Source: Auricularia sp. M13
Lineage: Eukaryota > Basidiomycota > Agaricomycetes > Auriculariales > Auriculariaceae
Direction of reading: 5' to 3'
NCBI GenBank assembly: GCA_037042915.1
Contig: CM073195.1
Location: forward strand, 3,100,001 to 3,164,000
DNA length: 64,000 nucleotides
In this document: positions 20,887-31,899 of the stretch, in pieces
How positions within the stretch are numbered: the first letter of the stretch is position 1
How the letters are laid out: every line of letters begins with the position of its first letter
Translations under genes and position numbers: made by a program
Notes under the pieces: generated by a model
What the model was told of the DNA's origin: nothing
Seen by the model: the letters and a program-made list of their open reading frames with translations, nothing else
Databases searched by the model: none

Positions 20887-20900
20887 GGTGGCTCATAACC
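20887..20900 (-). other. Primer binding site, initiator tRNA-Met anticodon type
   Basis: On the minus strand GGTTATGAGCC directly follows the 5' LTR. It is complementary to the anticodon stem-loop of eukaryotic initiator tRNA-Met (CUCAUAAC), the half-tRNA priming known from Drosophila copia, rather than to a tRNA 3' end. Confidence 0.75.
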
Positions 20901-21172
20901 TGTCAGTCGTGGTACACGGCGTGAGCAACCCCAGTCGAGTAGAGCAAAGCAATGAGACTGTATTGCGAACCTGTCAGTCGTGGTACACGGCGTGAGCAAC
21001 TATACAGGGGTGAGAAACGTGTACAAGACGATAGACAGAACGGATACGCACCCCCAGTCGAGTAGAGCAAAGCAATGAGACTGGGGGACGTGGCAATGGA
21101 ACAACACATCTATATACGAGAGTGAGACAATGGGGGCGAGCGATCGGTGGCACCTCCGCTTGACTGCTAATA
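20901..21172 (-). repeat. 5' LTR of the copia element
   Basis: 272 bp, one mismatch to the 3' LTR. It is followed by the second copy of the GGCGG target duplication at 21,173-21,177. Confidence 0.93.
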
Positions 21173-21177
21173 GGCGG

Positions 21178-21594
21178 AGAGAATGAAGAGCTCTGGAAGT
21201 CTGTTGTACACAAGGAGATACCACAATGGTCCCGTCTATGCGTTGCAATAATCAATCGCGATTGGGATGACCGTGACAACCGGGGGAAATTGGCTGTGCT
21301 GCAGCGTCTATAAACATCTCTGCCATCGTCGGCTTCTGTCAGCGCTGGCTGCAGACTGCACTCGCGTCGGCCGCGAGTTGAAGGGATCGCTTCGGACGAG
21401 TACTCAGATTGAACTCTGGCTTCAAACTCGTATCTTCCCTCATTATCGATGTTCTGGAATTACGGGCGGAGGAAGCGTAGTATACAAAGTGAACTTGGCC
21501 AACCCGAAGCTGCCGGTGTAACGCGTGAGCTGTGCAGTCACAGTCGCCTTTGTCCCTCGGCTCAGCTCACCGGAAAACTGATTCTGGATAGAGT
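21178..21594. other. Intergenic, no gene recognised
   Basis: About 400 bp between the retrotransposon and the second PPxY microgene. The only longish frame (21,267-21,521 plus) has no known motif. Confidence 0.45.
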
Positions 21595-21964
21595 TCAAAC
21601 GCGAGAATCCAGGTTGTAAGACGGAGGAACCTCGTAAGATCGGCCCGCGGGCCGATATGAGGGCGGTGGCAAGAGGAGTGCTCCCGGCCGTCGTGGCGTT
21701 GTTGCTGAATGGGGCAACGCGGCTTGGAGGTCCTGGCCGACGACGGACCCCAGCTCAGCATACGAATCGTTACCCAACGCTAATCGTGGTCTGCGACGGT
21801 GGCGGGCGGCGTCCAGACGGCGGTTATGCCTCAGGACGACGGCGCATAACCCCAGTACGAATACAACCAAAGCTACCAGGCGGGGAATGAGTGCGAGCTC
21901 ATTGAAGCTGGCAGAAATACCGCTACGTACCGCACAAGAAGGCGATTGCGGCGGCTGGGAGCAT
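21595..21964 (-). CDS. Single-pass micro-membrane protein with PPxY tail (member 2)
   Basis: Exons 21964-21931 (34 nt) and 21872-21595 give 103 aa. The phase-1 intron has donor GTACGT and acceptor GGTAG. Residues 1-26 (MLPAAAIAFLCALVVFVLG...) form a short N-terminus plus one membrane helix, followed by the basic stretch RHNRRLDAARHRRRPR. The tail carries GNDSYAELGSV, then two PY motifs (PPPSYRP and VPPSYNL). The first residues and exon length match member 4 at 26.7 kb (both MLPA-x-AIA, both 34 nt), and the SYAELGSV box is shared, so the two are paralogues. Topology is probably type III with the tail in the cytosol (positive-inside rule). Function is not known; binding to WW-domain ubiquitin ligases is inferred. 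Confidence 0.72.
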
Positions 21965-23539
21965 ATGTAGGACTGGCCCTTGAGCCCTTGCCATTCGTTG
22001 CTTCCCGCGATGGCTCAAATACTCGCTCGCCATCGTGCGCGAGGCATGACCCTGCACCTCCCGCCTGCTGTCGAGGCTTGTTTACAGTTTGCAATGCTGA
22101 GCCGTGCGCTGTTACTGCATGACGGAAGTCGGTCGGATGGCTTCTTTTCCGGGGCAGTCATGTGTTCTGCCAGTGCAACACACAATACACACACAAGAGC
22201 AGCGGCTCTTCTCGGATCTTTCAACAAAGGACCAAAATCGCCATCTAACAGGTCCACTGGAGCCGCTCAGTGCTGATCGGCGTCTTTTTCAGTACTTTAT
22301 CGATGAGATACAACCCTGCAAGCCCAAAACGGCGCCGTGCATTGATATCTATACAGGTGCCCGTTTGCAGGAAGACTTGCCGTGCCACGATGTCAGGTCG
22401 AGATTGTGTCAGCTTGTTATGCACACGAGGCTTCTGACATGGCCAGAAAGCGCAAGGTGTTTCGTACCGCGGCGAAGCTGTCAATTTCTCACAGGCGAAT
22501 CGGTTGGACTGCTCCGAGCCGTTCTGTCAGAACGGGCCTAGGGGTAGCGTGCATTCGCTAATTGAGCACACAGTGTGTCAATTGCTTGTCAGGTCGGCGG
22601 GGCGGCCTGAAATGTTGTCTTTCATATCAATGACTAGCAAGCAAGAAGCCTCGTGCTGAGTGAGATAATACACATATAAGAATTGTTATGCTCCGCGGGC
22701 AAGAAGCGTCACCTTCTCCCTGCAGGGCACAAAGGAACATGCATGGAACACGCGAAGTGCCAAGCGAGGGTCTGCGACAGTTGCACTCTGATCCCGCGCA
22801 TCGCCAGGCAGCCATCGTGACCTAACCGACACGTGCCTTGATAAATTGGCCCGGAATTAGCCACGACGAGTAATGCGCCGGTTAGCGGCACAGAGTATGC
22901 TGGCCGCGTTCAGGCAGCGTTCCGGCCCGTTTGCACTGTTCGAGGAGACTGCACCGTTTCAAATACTACTGGACTTGTGGGTCGCGATGCGAATTGCCCG
23001 GCATGCGTATAGCATCCGTCCGCCCGGAACGCGAACGCGTGAACAGGCGTCTTGCGCCGCAGGAATTGATACCGCGATCAGTCGTACACTTGGCGCACAC
23101 TGGCGAGCGTTGGCTTTATGTTGCTTTCGTTGGCCATTGAGCTGAGCAGTGGTACAATGTATCAGGCGAGTGCACGCCAGCATGGTGGAAAACATAGGGA
23201 TAGCAACGACAAGCGCGATAGCTGACATATACTGTACAGTCTGTCGGGCAGCTCTACATCGTACAATCGGGGTCGTACGAGAATGCGTGAACACGCTCTC
23301 CGGAAGTGGTGTGCTGCCCAGGAGGCAGCGAGTAGGACAAGTGATGTTGGTGAAGCAAGAAGGTAAAACAGGGAGAGCGCGAGAATGTCCAGCGACGATG
23401 GTCGCGGCAATGCAATGATCACAGCGGCGGCAGCGAGGGCCGAAAATGGAAAACTAGAGGCAAGAATCAGGTGCGGGGAAGAGGTTTATGGACATTGGGA
23501 CATACCGGAACGCGGATGAAGAAGCGGACTTGTGCGACG
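21965..23539. other. Gene-poor stretch with decayed-looking frames
   Basis: About 1.6 kb with no convincing gene. On the minus strand two frames have a hydrophobic start followed by basic residues (23,162-23,422, and 22,959-23,294 with MSAIALVVAIPMFSTML). Neither has a usable first exon or a PPxY motif. They could be remnants of the neighbouring microgene family; this is weak. Confidence 0.35.
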
Positions 23540-23955
23540 CTAGACGGGCAGCGCGCGCTGCAGGACACGTTCGCCGGCGCGCGCGCCCCGAAGCGCGTAT
23601 CTGGGCGGCATAAGCGCCAGCTCGAGGAGAGTGTCGGTCGGCGGCGCCAGCTGGCGGTAAACCGGAGGTGGGGTCGTGGGACTCGGGGGCCGCGGGATGA
23701 GCTGGTGGTGTCGATCCAGCTGCTCGTCCAAGGCCTCATCAAGGACATGGGTCACGCAGAGGTGGCCCCGGCGTCCAGTCCCCCTCGCAATGTGCCGGCG
23801 AACGAGGCGATCTCGAATGCACGTCGCAACTATGAAAGTCCCGAAAGTCGCGAACATGGCGCCGGCGAGAGCTGAAACGGACGATGAGCACGGCTAACTG
23901 CGCGGATACAGAGCTGCGCACCGACAACAGCAAACATGGAGTCAGGGAAAGCCAT
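23540..23955 (-). CDS. Single-pass micro-membrane protein with PPxY tail (member 3)
   Basis: Exons 23955-23922 (34 nt) and 23871-23540 give 121 aa. The 50-nt intron is phase 1 with donor GTGCGC and acceptor TTTCAG. The helix spans the junction (MFAVVALAGAMFATFGTF, then IVATCI) and is followed by RDRLVRRHIARGTGRR. The tail has SPTTPPPVYRQL and LALMPPRYALR, two PY motifs about 20 residues apart. First-exon length and intron phase are identical to members 2 and 4; the SYAELG box is not seen. A TTTATA sequence lies near 24,058 upstream. No known family; role inferred as for the other members. Confidence 0.66.
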
Positions 23956-26681
23956 CGAGGAACGGTGAGCACGCGTGGACGAGGGCGCAGGCGCAACGGA
24001 CGGTGCTGGTTCGCAACCTCCGGCAGACGAGTGGCCCTTTGGTTTTAATGAAACGCGGTATAAAGTCCGCTTGGCGCAGGAACAGCCATAGAGGGTGACA
24101 GTCACGGGGTGACATTGGGGCTCAGAAGAAACTGAGGATGAGATCGAGAAAGAGAAATAAAGCAGAGTCGGCCCCAACCGGCGCCGGACACTTATCTACC
24201 TACCTACCTATCGCGTTCAGTGGCCTTTTCCGCTGAGCGGCTCAGAAATTGCAGCTGACCATATTCCATCAGGAATAATTGTAGTAGACCCGGGTTCACA
24301 TGTCGATGCAGATTCGGCATACTCCAAACTGCTCACGATGCTGTAGCAATACCTCGTCTAACAGTAACATGCCTATCTAGATCCCCTCGAAGCATTGATT
24401 TCTGCTGCATAGCCTAAATCTGACAGATAGCCAAAGTGCATAGTATATATACAACTGGGGCTCAGTAGACAACAGCCTGAGAGCGGCTCAGTGATTCGAT
24501 GATCGTTTAATAAGTAAAGGGACGTTAGGACCAAACGACTGCGGGAATGAGCTCGAGTAGAGCAAATGAAGCATCATTCGGCGTACCTTCACTCCCCGGT
24601 CGACGTGATTGCCCGTCCAGGACACGCTTCAGCGGCCTGAGCCCCGAGCGCTACCGAGTCTTCTGCGGAGAATGCGATAACCACGACGCAATTAATGGCA
24701 ATACCACTGGCCAGAGTCGTTCTGATTCCTGCGGTTTCTTGTACAGCCCCGCAAAACGATCGATCTGGCCGCATTCACCGCCGCATGCGCCTCCGCCGTC
24801 CTCGTCCCACAGCCCACGGCAACACCCATGGTCATACGGGCGACATCTCGCCAGTCAGCGCGTGGTTCTCGAGGGCGTTACTCTTGCACAACCAGGGCGA
24901 GGGGTCCGCAGACCGCCGCGGTGCTGCGCGCTCGAGCTCTCCCCGCGTTGGACATGCGCAAGCTCCTTGTTGCGCGGGACTGGGGGCGAGGGCGCGAGAA
25001 CTCGCCCGTCAAGGCGTCGCGGCTGGCAATCCTCGTGCAAATCCGAAGCCCGTAAAGCGCTGCCTGCGCTCGGGTACGTTGCGGACTGTACAGCGAGCTC
25101 AGGCTGTCGCGTGCAGGCAGCGTGGACCCCGGCGAACTTCAGCGCCCATGTTTGGGGAACAGACAGCGAGCAGATTGGCCGCGGCCGAGTCTCGTGACAG
25201 GAAATGGTCCGGCGAAGCCCAGTGTAATCCTTACGACGCCCCGGTCACAGAAGATCGGGAAGCGCAGGGGCACGAACATGGGAAGGCGCAGCATCGGCGG
25301 GCACCTGAACGCTCGAATCCGGAATTGGGGGCCTGGCTCGGTGTAATGAGGCACACAGCGTCGCTTGCGGGTATGGGCGCGCTTCAGGGCAAGTTGCCTG
25401 AATACTGCTACAGCGTCGGTTCAAAGGCGTTGCCATGCAATGTCCACGAGATGCGGGGTCCAGCTAGCCATGTAGATATCCAGCTGCGCGGAAAGGGCTC
25501 AAGGCAGGTGCCAACGGGCACTGGCGACGCCGTGAGGTGGTTGGGCCGATGTAGGTGGGAGCAGCAAGCAGGCAAGCGCTGGCAAGCGGCATCGCTCGAA
25601 GCTTCGGAACCGCCCGCTGCGGCTGCCAAACTGCGCGCGATGCGTCCAGTGGTGCACGACGCAAGCGCCAAGTACTTATCCCCGCACGCGGGCTGCATCG
25701 AATTGAGGGCCCAGGGACGGCGCGAGAAGACACCGGGGGAAGGCCACAGTGCCTGTATCCTGATCTAGGCTGACCGAGCAACACAGCAACCGTACACAGT
25801 GACCGTGACGCTGCCAAGGGTGGCCAATCGGGTGGCAAGCCTCGGCCACTGATAACTCTATATCTAATCATTTAGCTGCTATGCACGCTGCAAATCCGGA
25901 GCTGCTGACCCGAAGAGCAAGCCTACGACGAGCGCGGACGGTCAGTACCATATGGACCGTAGATTGTAGATCAATGTATGATCAGCAAGCCAAACGCTCA
26001 GCCGTTGCGACAGATTCTGTATCTGTGTACCTGTGGATACTTAGCTGTAGATTCATGCCGGTGAGCTCAGGGACCGGGGCTAATCCCGAGGGATTCTCCT
26101 GCATCGCCACAGATCGCCGGCCACATCCCAGGATCGCCAGATTTGCCCTGCGCTGACATCCCGTTTCGCTCATTCGCTTGCTATCTGTGGCAGATACTGT
26201 AGTGCAGAAGCCCAAGCCTCATTGGGTAAAGAGGAGTGTCAAATATCACGGTAAGTGTTACGGCCGCAGCCCACGTCTCGCACACTGGGAAGTAATTCGC
26301 GATCAGGACGGTGTACATACATGACGCAGTGCCACAGACGCGTTCTGGCTGGGTGCTGAAAGGATCCACCTAAATGAATGCATGTTGTTCCACCAAATAA
26401 AACGCCGAGCATTAGGTTTAGAACGCCCGCCCGCCCGCAAGCGCGGAAAGCCAAAGCAAGGCCACTATCGGGAACCTGAAAGTTTTGAGCTGACGAGGAA
26501 GACCGCAGTCCGTCCGCAAGCACAGAAAGTTTCCAGAGAATAGGAGTTGCAGAAAGCGTAAAACGGTGACCAGGCGCGGCCGTTCGCAACTTTTTGACAG
26601 TGCGGTACATAATCGGACAAAGTCATGATAAGCTAGAAGTTGCAAACCAAGGCAAACGAGGCGACTTACTGCGATTGAGCG
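23956..26681. other. GC-rich gene-poor stretch
   Basis: 2.7 kb. A 357-codon frame (24,695-25,768 plus) and overlapping minus frames have no domain, no hydrophobic pattern and biased composition, so I do not call them. On the minus strand 24,589-24,774 encodes a hydrophobic segment (GIAINCVVVIAF) behind a phase-1 acceptor, like the microgenes, but no first exon or PPxY was found. A short sequence at 26,110-26,145 repeats one near 9,310. Confidence 0.4.
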
Positions 26682-27080
26682 CTAGGCGGACAACGGGACG
26701 GCTTGCTCAACATTGGTGGTATAAATGGGCGGGTCATCGTGAGAGTGTCCTCGCGGGCGATACGCAGGTGGCGGGTAGCGAGGCGCCGCCACGGACTGCT
26801 CGGCCTGCGGTGGCAAACGAGGCTGTGTAGTTTCCTGCTCGTAGCTGACCGAGCCCAGCTCGGCGTATGAGTCGCCTGGGAACTGGCGTCTTAGGCGGAT
26901 GCGAGCGCTCAGGACGTTCAGGCGGCAGTTATGGAGTATGGCAAAGGTCCATAACGAGACACCGGCCAAAAGTAGAAGGCCAAAAACTGGGGAAGATAGG
27001 TTAAACTCTCGTTTTTGAAAGTGTAGCGCGCAGCAGAAATATTTACTCAACAAGAGAGCGATAGCAGGAGCTGGAAGCAT
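26682..27080 (-). CDS. Single-pass micro-membrane protein with three tail PY-type motifs (member 4)
   Basis: Exons 27080-27047 (34 nt) and 26986-26682 give 112 aa. The 60-nt phase-1 intron has donor GTAAAT, a TTTAAC branch region and acceptor CCCCAG. Splicing joins MLPAPAIALLL to IFGLLLLAGVSLWTFAI, making one helix, then HNCRLNVLSARIRLRR. The tail has FPGDSYAELGSVSY, then AAPRYPPPAYRP and DDPPIYTT, i.e. two full PPxY motifs and one near-motif. The shared SYAELGSV box and the N-terminal MLPA-x-AIA make it a paralogue of member 2. Read through without splicing, the frame would still be open but would insert a charged stretch into the helix. Confidence 0.72.
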   Translation of the reverse strand: MLPAPAIALLLSKYFCCALHFQKREFNLSSPVFGLLLLAGVSLWTFAILHNCRLNVLSARIRLRRQFPGDSYAELGSVSYEQETTQPRLPPQAEQSVAAPRYPPPAYRPRGHSHDDPPIYTTNVEQAVPLSA

Positions 27081-29124
27081 GGGAAAGTCTTGTGGGACTG
27101 TCTTGTGATGTCGCGGCTTTACATATTGTTTTCGTCTGCACACGAGGCGGCCTTGACGAAAATCAGCCCTGAGACTTTTGACTTAAACATTTGCCGAGCT
27201 TGTCCGCGGTTTCACCATTCCATGACACCCTGCAAAGGGTTGGGGACTCGGGCCGCAGACCCCGTGTCCCAGGGCAAGGATGCGAAGCATGACGTTGATC
27301 GACCTCAGTGCTCGCATGTACAAAAGTTGTGGTAGGGACAGTGCCAGCGCGCTGGCTTCTTTGCTCTTCCGAACCCGGTATAACACTGATGATGTATGAG
27401 CTTTCGATTAGGGCCACAATGCCGCTTATAAACAGGGCCCCGACCCTAGCGTGACCCTTCCTCTATGCATTCCAGCTGTACACAATCGACCCTGAGCAGT
27501 GTTCGGCGTACCATATAACTTCCGGATTCAGACCGGTGCAAGAGTCGAAGATTCTCGGATTATGATCAGATTTTCTGGGTAAGAGTAGTGACGAGTAAGC
27601 AACAAGTATATTTACCTTATGTGTTCGCGCCCGCGCCCGCAGAGAAAGTCACATGTATAATGGAGGCCTGCATGACAGAAAGGAAAAGCGTTACTTCTCC
27701 TGTATTGAAATAGCATCAACAAGCGCAGAAACATTGTGAACTCGAAGGCGCATTCCAAAGATCTCCCAGGGTCGCTTTCCTGGGGAGGGTGCGGGATCGT
27801 CTGCGTGTGACAGCGTCCTTCACAGCGGCACCACCAAATACATGCACCTACCACGGGGCGTGCCCTTCGTAGGGCGGGGTTTGATCCCGCGAAAGCTCGG
27901 ATGACGGTCCGGCATCTGCACCGCTCATGGGCTCTGCCTTGAACTTCCGCGTGCGTCTCGGATACAGGCCGAAGCGCAATTGCAAGCTGGCTACTCCGCT
28001 GTCTGTGGGGAACTCTGCATCTGGAATCGATTATTTGCAAACGGAATGACGTGCGGGACATCTGAGAAAGGCGGGATAAATTATACATTTGTCAGCGCAG
28101 AATGTCTGCGTAGACGAGTAGTCGTCAGCTGTGGAAAGCTTGTTCGGAAGGTCGCGACGAAATCGGAGGTGCAGTGCAGGAGGACGTGCGGCGACGAAGG
28201 TCTGCTGACCACACAACGAAAGCAAGTTGTCCAGGCCGGGAGCCATGAAGGCGCCGCTGATGTCCGCATTGCTGAATATGAGGAGAAGGGATATTTCGGA
28301 GCCTCCGTAGCCTATCTGTAAGGGCATATGTGAACAGGATCAGCACTGTGTACGAGGCTTAGAGGTATTGGGATGAGGAAAAGGGCGGATGTCGGAATGA
28401 CGGTGCATACGAAAGCCTGTCTCGGACGGCGTGGGACATACCAAATGGTCAAGCGGAGACAGCCACCTAGCCATTGCGGCGCGACCAGTAGGTCAGCTAA
28501 ATTACCATAGACGTCAGATTGCATCCATCACCATGCTGCAGGTGACAAGCGAGTTGAGAAAAACGAAGAGAGGAGAGACATAGGATAATTATAAATCGCT
28601 TACTGTTGTACGACCTGGAAGGCGACCAGCTAGGGAATGCAGACGCGAGGTCCTGAACTCGTAAGCAGAACAGTCGAGAATCCACAATCTGGTACATCTA
28701 AACTCGCTTCGCCAAGGAGAAGGAAGGAAGAAGTAAGCTTTTCCATCGTCAATGCAGGCGAGAAGACGGGCGCTGAGACTGGTAGCTGGTGCGCGGCTTT
28801 CCGCCACAAAAGGGAGTCACAAGACATTTTTTGAGCCGCGCCGAGTCAAGGTAGCAACTGCGCAACGCCAGGAGGAGATTGTGGGTATGGTATACCGACA
28901 TTCGGGCGCGTAAAGCTGCCGAATATGAGAGAACTCACGTATAGTGAGAATGGCGATGCGTCAACATTGAACAGCTTGACCTGGGGCGCCATCTGACCAG
29001 AGCAGCAACAGCGAGAACAGATATCCGGGAAGGCCAATTCGCGTAGAACTGCGAGGGCCACGGCGTAGCGGCTTGGCATCGTTCTGCAGGGAGAGTTGGA
29101 GGAGCGCAGTCAAGTGAACGTTAT
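27081..29124. other. Intergenic, no gene recognised
   Basis: Two kilobases without a frame that shows a domain or coherent introns. A T-loop-like sequence at 27,880 (minus) was checked and is not a tRNA. Confidence 0.45.
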
Positions 29125-30434
29125 AGATGCGCGGAAAACCAACCAACCAAGCCAACCAAGCCAACCAAGCTAAGGTCGGACTATCGGATCAAAGATCCCG
29201 ACGACTCGGCCGAGCCGCCGACTCCCCGCGTCACCGTCGACCGCGACGGCGCCGCTCGGAAATTTGCGGCCGCGGCACGGTTGTGTCCCACCCAAGTCCC
29301 ACCTCATCATTTTTTCCCGTCGTCGCCGCCGCCCGCCCCGCCGCCGCTGCCGTGCCCTCGCCTGCTGCCCTCGCCTGCTGCCTATGCGCCCGGTCTGCGT
29401 AACCGCGGCCGTCGCTGGACTGCCTGCAGGGTCCTGAAGCCTCCATGCGCCTGCCGTGCCGCTCGCGGCCCACCGCGTTGGCCGCTGTGCACGATGCACA
29501 TTCTATGGCAGAAGGGCAGTGGGTGGCACTTGTCGCCGCCAGGTCTGTCTTTCTGTGTCCAGAGTGGCAAGACATGACCGGTGACCCTGGGTGAACCGGC
29601 CCGCACGCTCCCCACCCACTCCCGCCTATGCACCCCCCTTCCCCACCCGATATGTGCAATGCTATAGTATGCTACTGATATAGCCATATGAGCATTATAC
29701 CCATTCTCCCCTACCTTGAATGACAGCCCTTTTCTTTCCGTGAGCTGGTGGGCTGGTGCAGGGCCTCGAATTATAACGCATGCTGCAATGTGCAACACAA
29801 AGTCTTTGGTGACATGGGCAAGGGGTCCAGTAGCTCTTGACAGCTGAAGTATGCCTATTAGGTATCCCGAGCTTCAGTCTGCGAGTCTAGGGTAGACCCA
29901 GTCTATCAGTCTGCATGCACGACGCTGCCGGCGGTCGACTCCTTCGAAAGACGTTATAGCGTGAACCACGCACAGCCCGGTGCATGCCCATTGCGCAGAC
30001 CCGATGGCTCCGCAGGCTACATTATCGGCGCGAGCTGGTAGTGCAGCGTCTCGTTGAGCATTCATTCGGAAACAGGACGATGAAGATCTAAATAGTGTAG
30101 GTTTTTTTTGCGTGATAGATATACTCGTCAAGCATTTGTCTATGATAGTTAGGCTCCATGCTCCTGAGGCGTGAGGTGCATCGACAGACGTGAGTAAGAG
30201 GTTAGCGCTCCTGGAGAGTGTTCGGGCGCTTGAGCCCGAGTTCTCGGTGCGGCTTCCGTTTTGCCTCCGTGATAGTCAACATCGTCGTAACCATGAGCTG
30301 GATGACTTTCATAACTCTCGATTAAGCTCAAAATAGTTATTATAGAAACTATACTACAATGCCGAGAGGTTCCCAAACAATATCTTCTTGTTGGTTGGCT
30401 TGGTTGGCTTGGTTGGTTGGTTTTCCGCCCATCT
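29125..30434. repeat. Long inverted-repeat pair enclosing 1.3 kb, possible non-autonomous element
   Basis: 29,125-29,168 and 30,391-30,434 are reverse complements over 44 bp with one mismatch. The arms start AGATGCGCGGAAAACC and then hold CCAACCAAG-type tandem units. The inner 38 bp are a perfect match. The enclosed DNA is GC-rich on its left and has no gene. No target duplication was found, so a transposon identity is only possible. Confidence 0.6.
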
Positions 30435-30457
30435 CCGACGCATTGGCAGTCAAGAAC

Positions 30458-31227
30458 AGGCCCCCGGCTTATCCCGATATAGGTCCGATCATCCTCCGCC
30501 CCCCACATCGCGCCCTCGCAGAGGGCGCACCTCCGATCCTCCCGCCCCCAGATGGCCGGCGCGCAGCGCCGAGCTCAGATCTTCCCGCCCCCAAATCATC
30601 CTCCAGACGGCCGTGGTTGCAGAAGGCCCGGCATCCTCGGACCCGATGAGCCAACGATGAGCTATCATTGAGGAGCTATGAGTTGCTGAACACAGGCCAT
30701 TTCCATTTTCATCAACTGCATTTTCTACCAAGTGCTTCTGCTGGCTCTGTCCTTACTTGAAGCCCTCTATGCACTCTGGAAACATTGACACTGGTTACTA
30801 TATGTTGTTGCTATTTGACGTCCTTGGCCACTCTCTAACATCGGGATACAGCTGATCTATGTCTTGTCATGCTCAGCTCACCTTTCTGTACCTCAATCTT
30901 CATGGCTTTGTTTGCTTTCAGGCCCGATATCCCTGATAGCTCTGCAGAAGGATGCTCAATGGGGTGAATCAAGGCGGAATCAAGGACGTTTAGCACGCAA
31001 ATCAAGATTTTCAACAGTTATATGCTAAAATAACACATGCCTAGGCCGATTTATGCTTCAGGATTTTTTTCCCGGCCCAGCCAGTGCAATTCTGAACCGT
31101 GGGAAAGCATCCGGCAATTTCCGATGTTGGATCTTCCGCCCCCCAAATTTGCCCTTCAGAGCGGTTTTCCGCCCCCCAAATGGGCCCCCCGTCCGGATCG
31201 GACCTCTCATAGTATAAGCCGGGGCCT
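30458..31227. mobile_element. 770-bp MITE with 8-bp target duplication
   Basis: The 8-bp direct repeat TCAAGAAC stands at 30,450-30,457 and 31,228-31,235. The inner ends are imperfect inverted repeats, AGGCCCCCGGCTTAT and AGGCCCCGGCTTAT, each followed at similar distance by AGGTCCGATC. An 8-bp duplication is typical of hAT elements. No transposase frame is inside, so it would be non-autonomous. It contains several copies of a CCGCCCCC(C)A-type motif. Confidence 0.72.
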
Positions 31228-31235
31228 TCAAGAAC

Positions 31236-31899
31236 GCGTTGTCGGCTATGTCCGGTGTATCTGAGCGCTCTCTCGACTGCCCAGCACTACAAGCGCCCAT
31301 GCTTCATCGCGCGTATCATTACTGCTAGCCTGTAGTTTCTGATTCTACGGTCATATTATGTTCCCGTAATTTATGTACGACGCCTGCGAATAACCCACAT
31401 TGCCGGATCTCAACACGCTCGGCAGACCAGCACGTTTGCCGTGCGCCTTGGTCGCTGTCCATCCACTCGTTCTATGCTGCAAACCGCCTGGAGCTCCTGT
31501 GACGCCTATATGGGTTCAATGAGTCAGCAGCGAGGCGCAGCACGGACAAGAACCTCAGCGACATCCAGACCACTAAGACAGTCTAGTGCAATGTCAACAA
31601 GAGCGCAAAACGCTCCTAATATCTGCGCCGATTATGTGATATTCACTTTGTCTCCAAAAAAGTTGGGTTGGGGTGTGTAATGTTCTGGTTTGAATTCGCG
31701 TTGAATTCGCGCGTAATCGGCGCATGCAATGCCGTGCGATAGTGACTCTATCCTAGCACGGGTCCCTAGTGCATGGTCGATGGCGGGCTCTCTAGGTACC
31801 CAAATACGCGTACGCGAAGCTATTTAATTCAAAGGACATCGATGACGAATTAGTATGGGAATGGAGTACATTATCGATGACTGGACGTACCGGCAGATG
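31236..31899. other. Intergenic, no gene recognised
   Basis: About 660 bp between the MITE and the fifth PPxY microgene. Nothing coding is evident. Confidence 0.45.

Larger units (their letters stand above)
10152..21172 (-). mobile_element. Ty1/copia LTR retrotransposon, interrupted by a nested DNA transposon
   Basis: Two 272-bp LTRs (10,152-10,423 and 20,901-21,172) flank the element, which is transcribed on the minus strand. The 5-bp direct repeat GGCGG at 10,147-10,151 and 21,173-21,177 is the target duplication. The LTRs differ at one position only (A/G near 10,417), so insertion is recent. A primer site, polypurine tract, a 5' gag part with a frameshift and an open protease-integrase-RT-RNase H frame are all present. 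Removing the nested transposon (14,439-20,037) leaves about 5.4 kb, a normal size for copia. LTR ends read TA...CA rather than TG...CA. The gag frameshift plus the insertion make it non-autonomous now. Confidence 0.93.

Noticed and set aside
22959-23422. Hydrophobic minus-strand frames resembling further microgenes
   Set aside because: No usable first exon and no PPxY motif; mentioned only as possible remnants.
24695-25768. 357-codon frame on the plus strand
   Set aside because: No domain, no hydrophobic or coiled-coil pattern, overlapped by long frames on the other strand in GC-rich DNA, and no splice logic with neighbours.
27860-27930. T-loop-like sequence on the minus strand (GCGGG-ATCAAAC-CCCGC)
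   Set aside because: A good stem but no matching acceptor stem upstream; not a tRNA.
30359-30649. Frame with a tryptophan/leucine helix-like run and a PPAY motif, resembling the microgene family
   Set aside because: The helix-like part is only the translated CCAACCAAG repeat arm, and the PPAY lies in the MITE end; no phase-1 intron structure.
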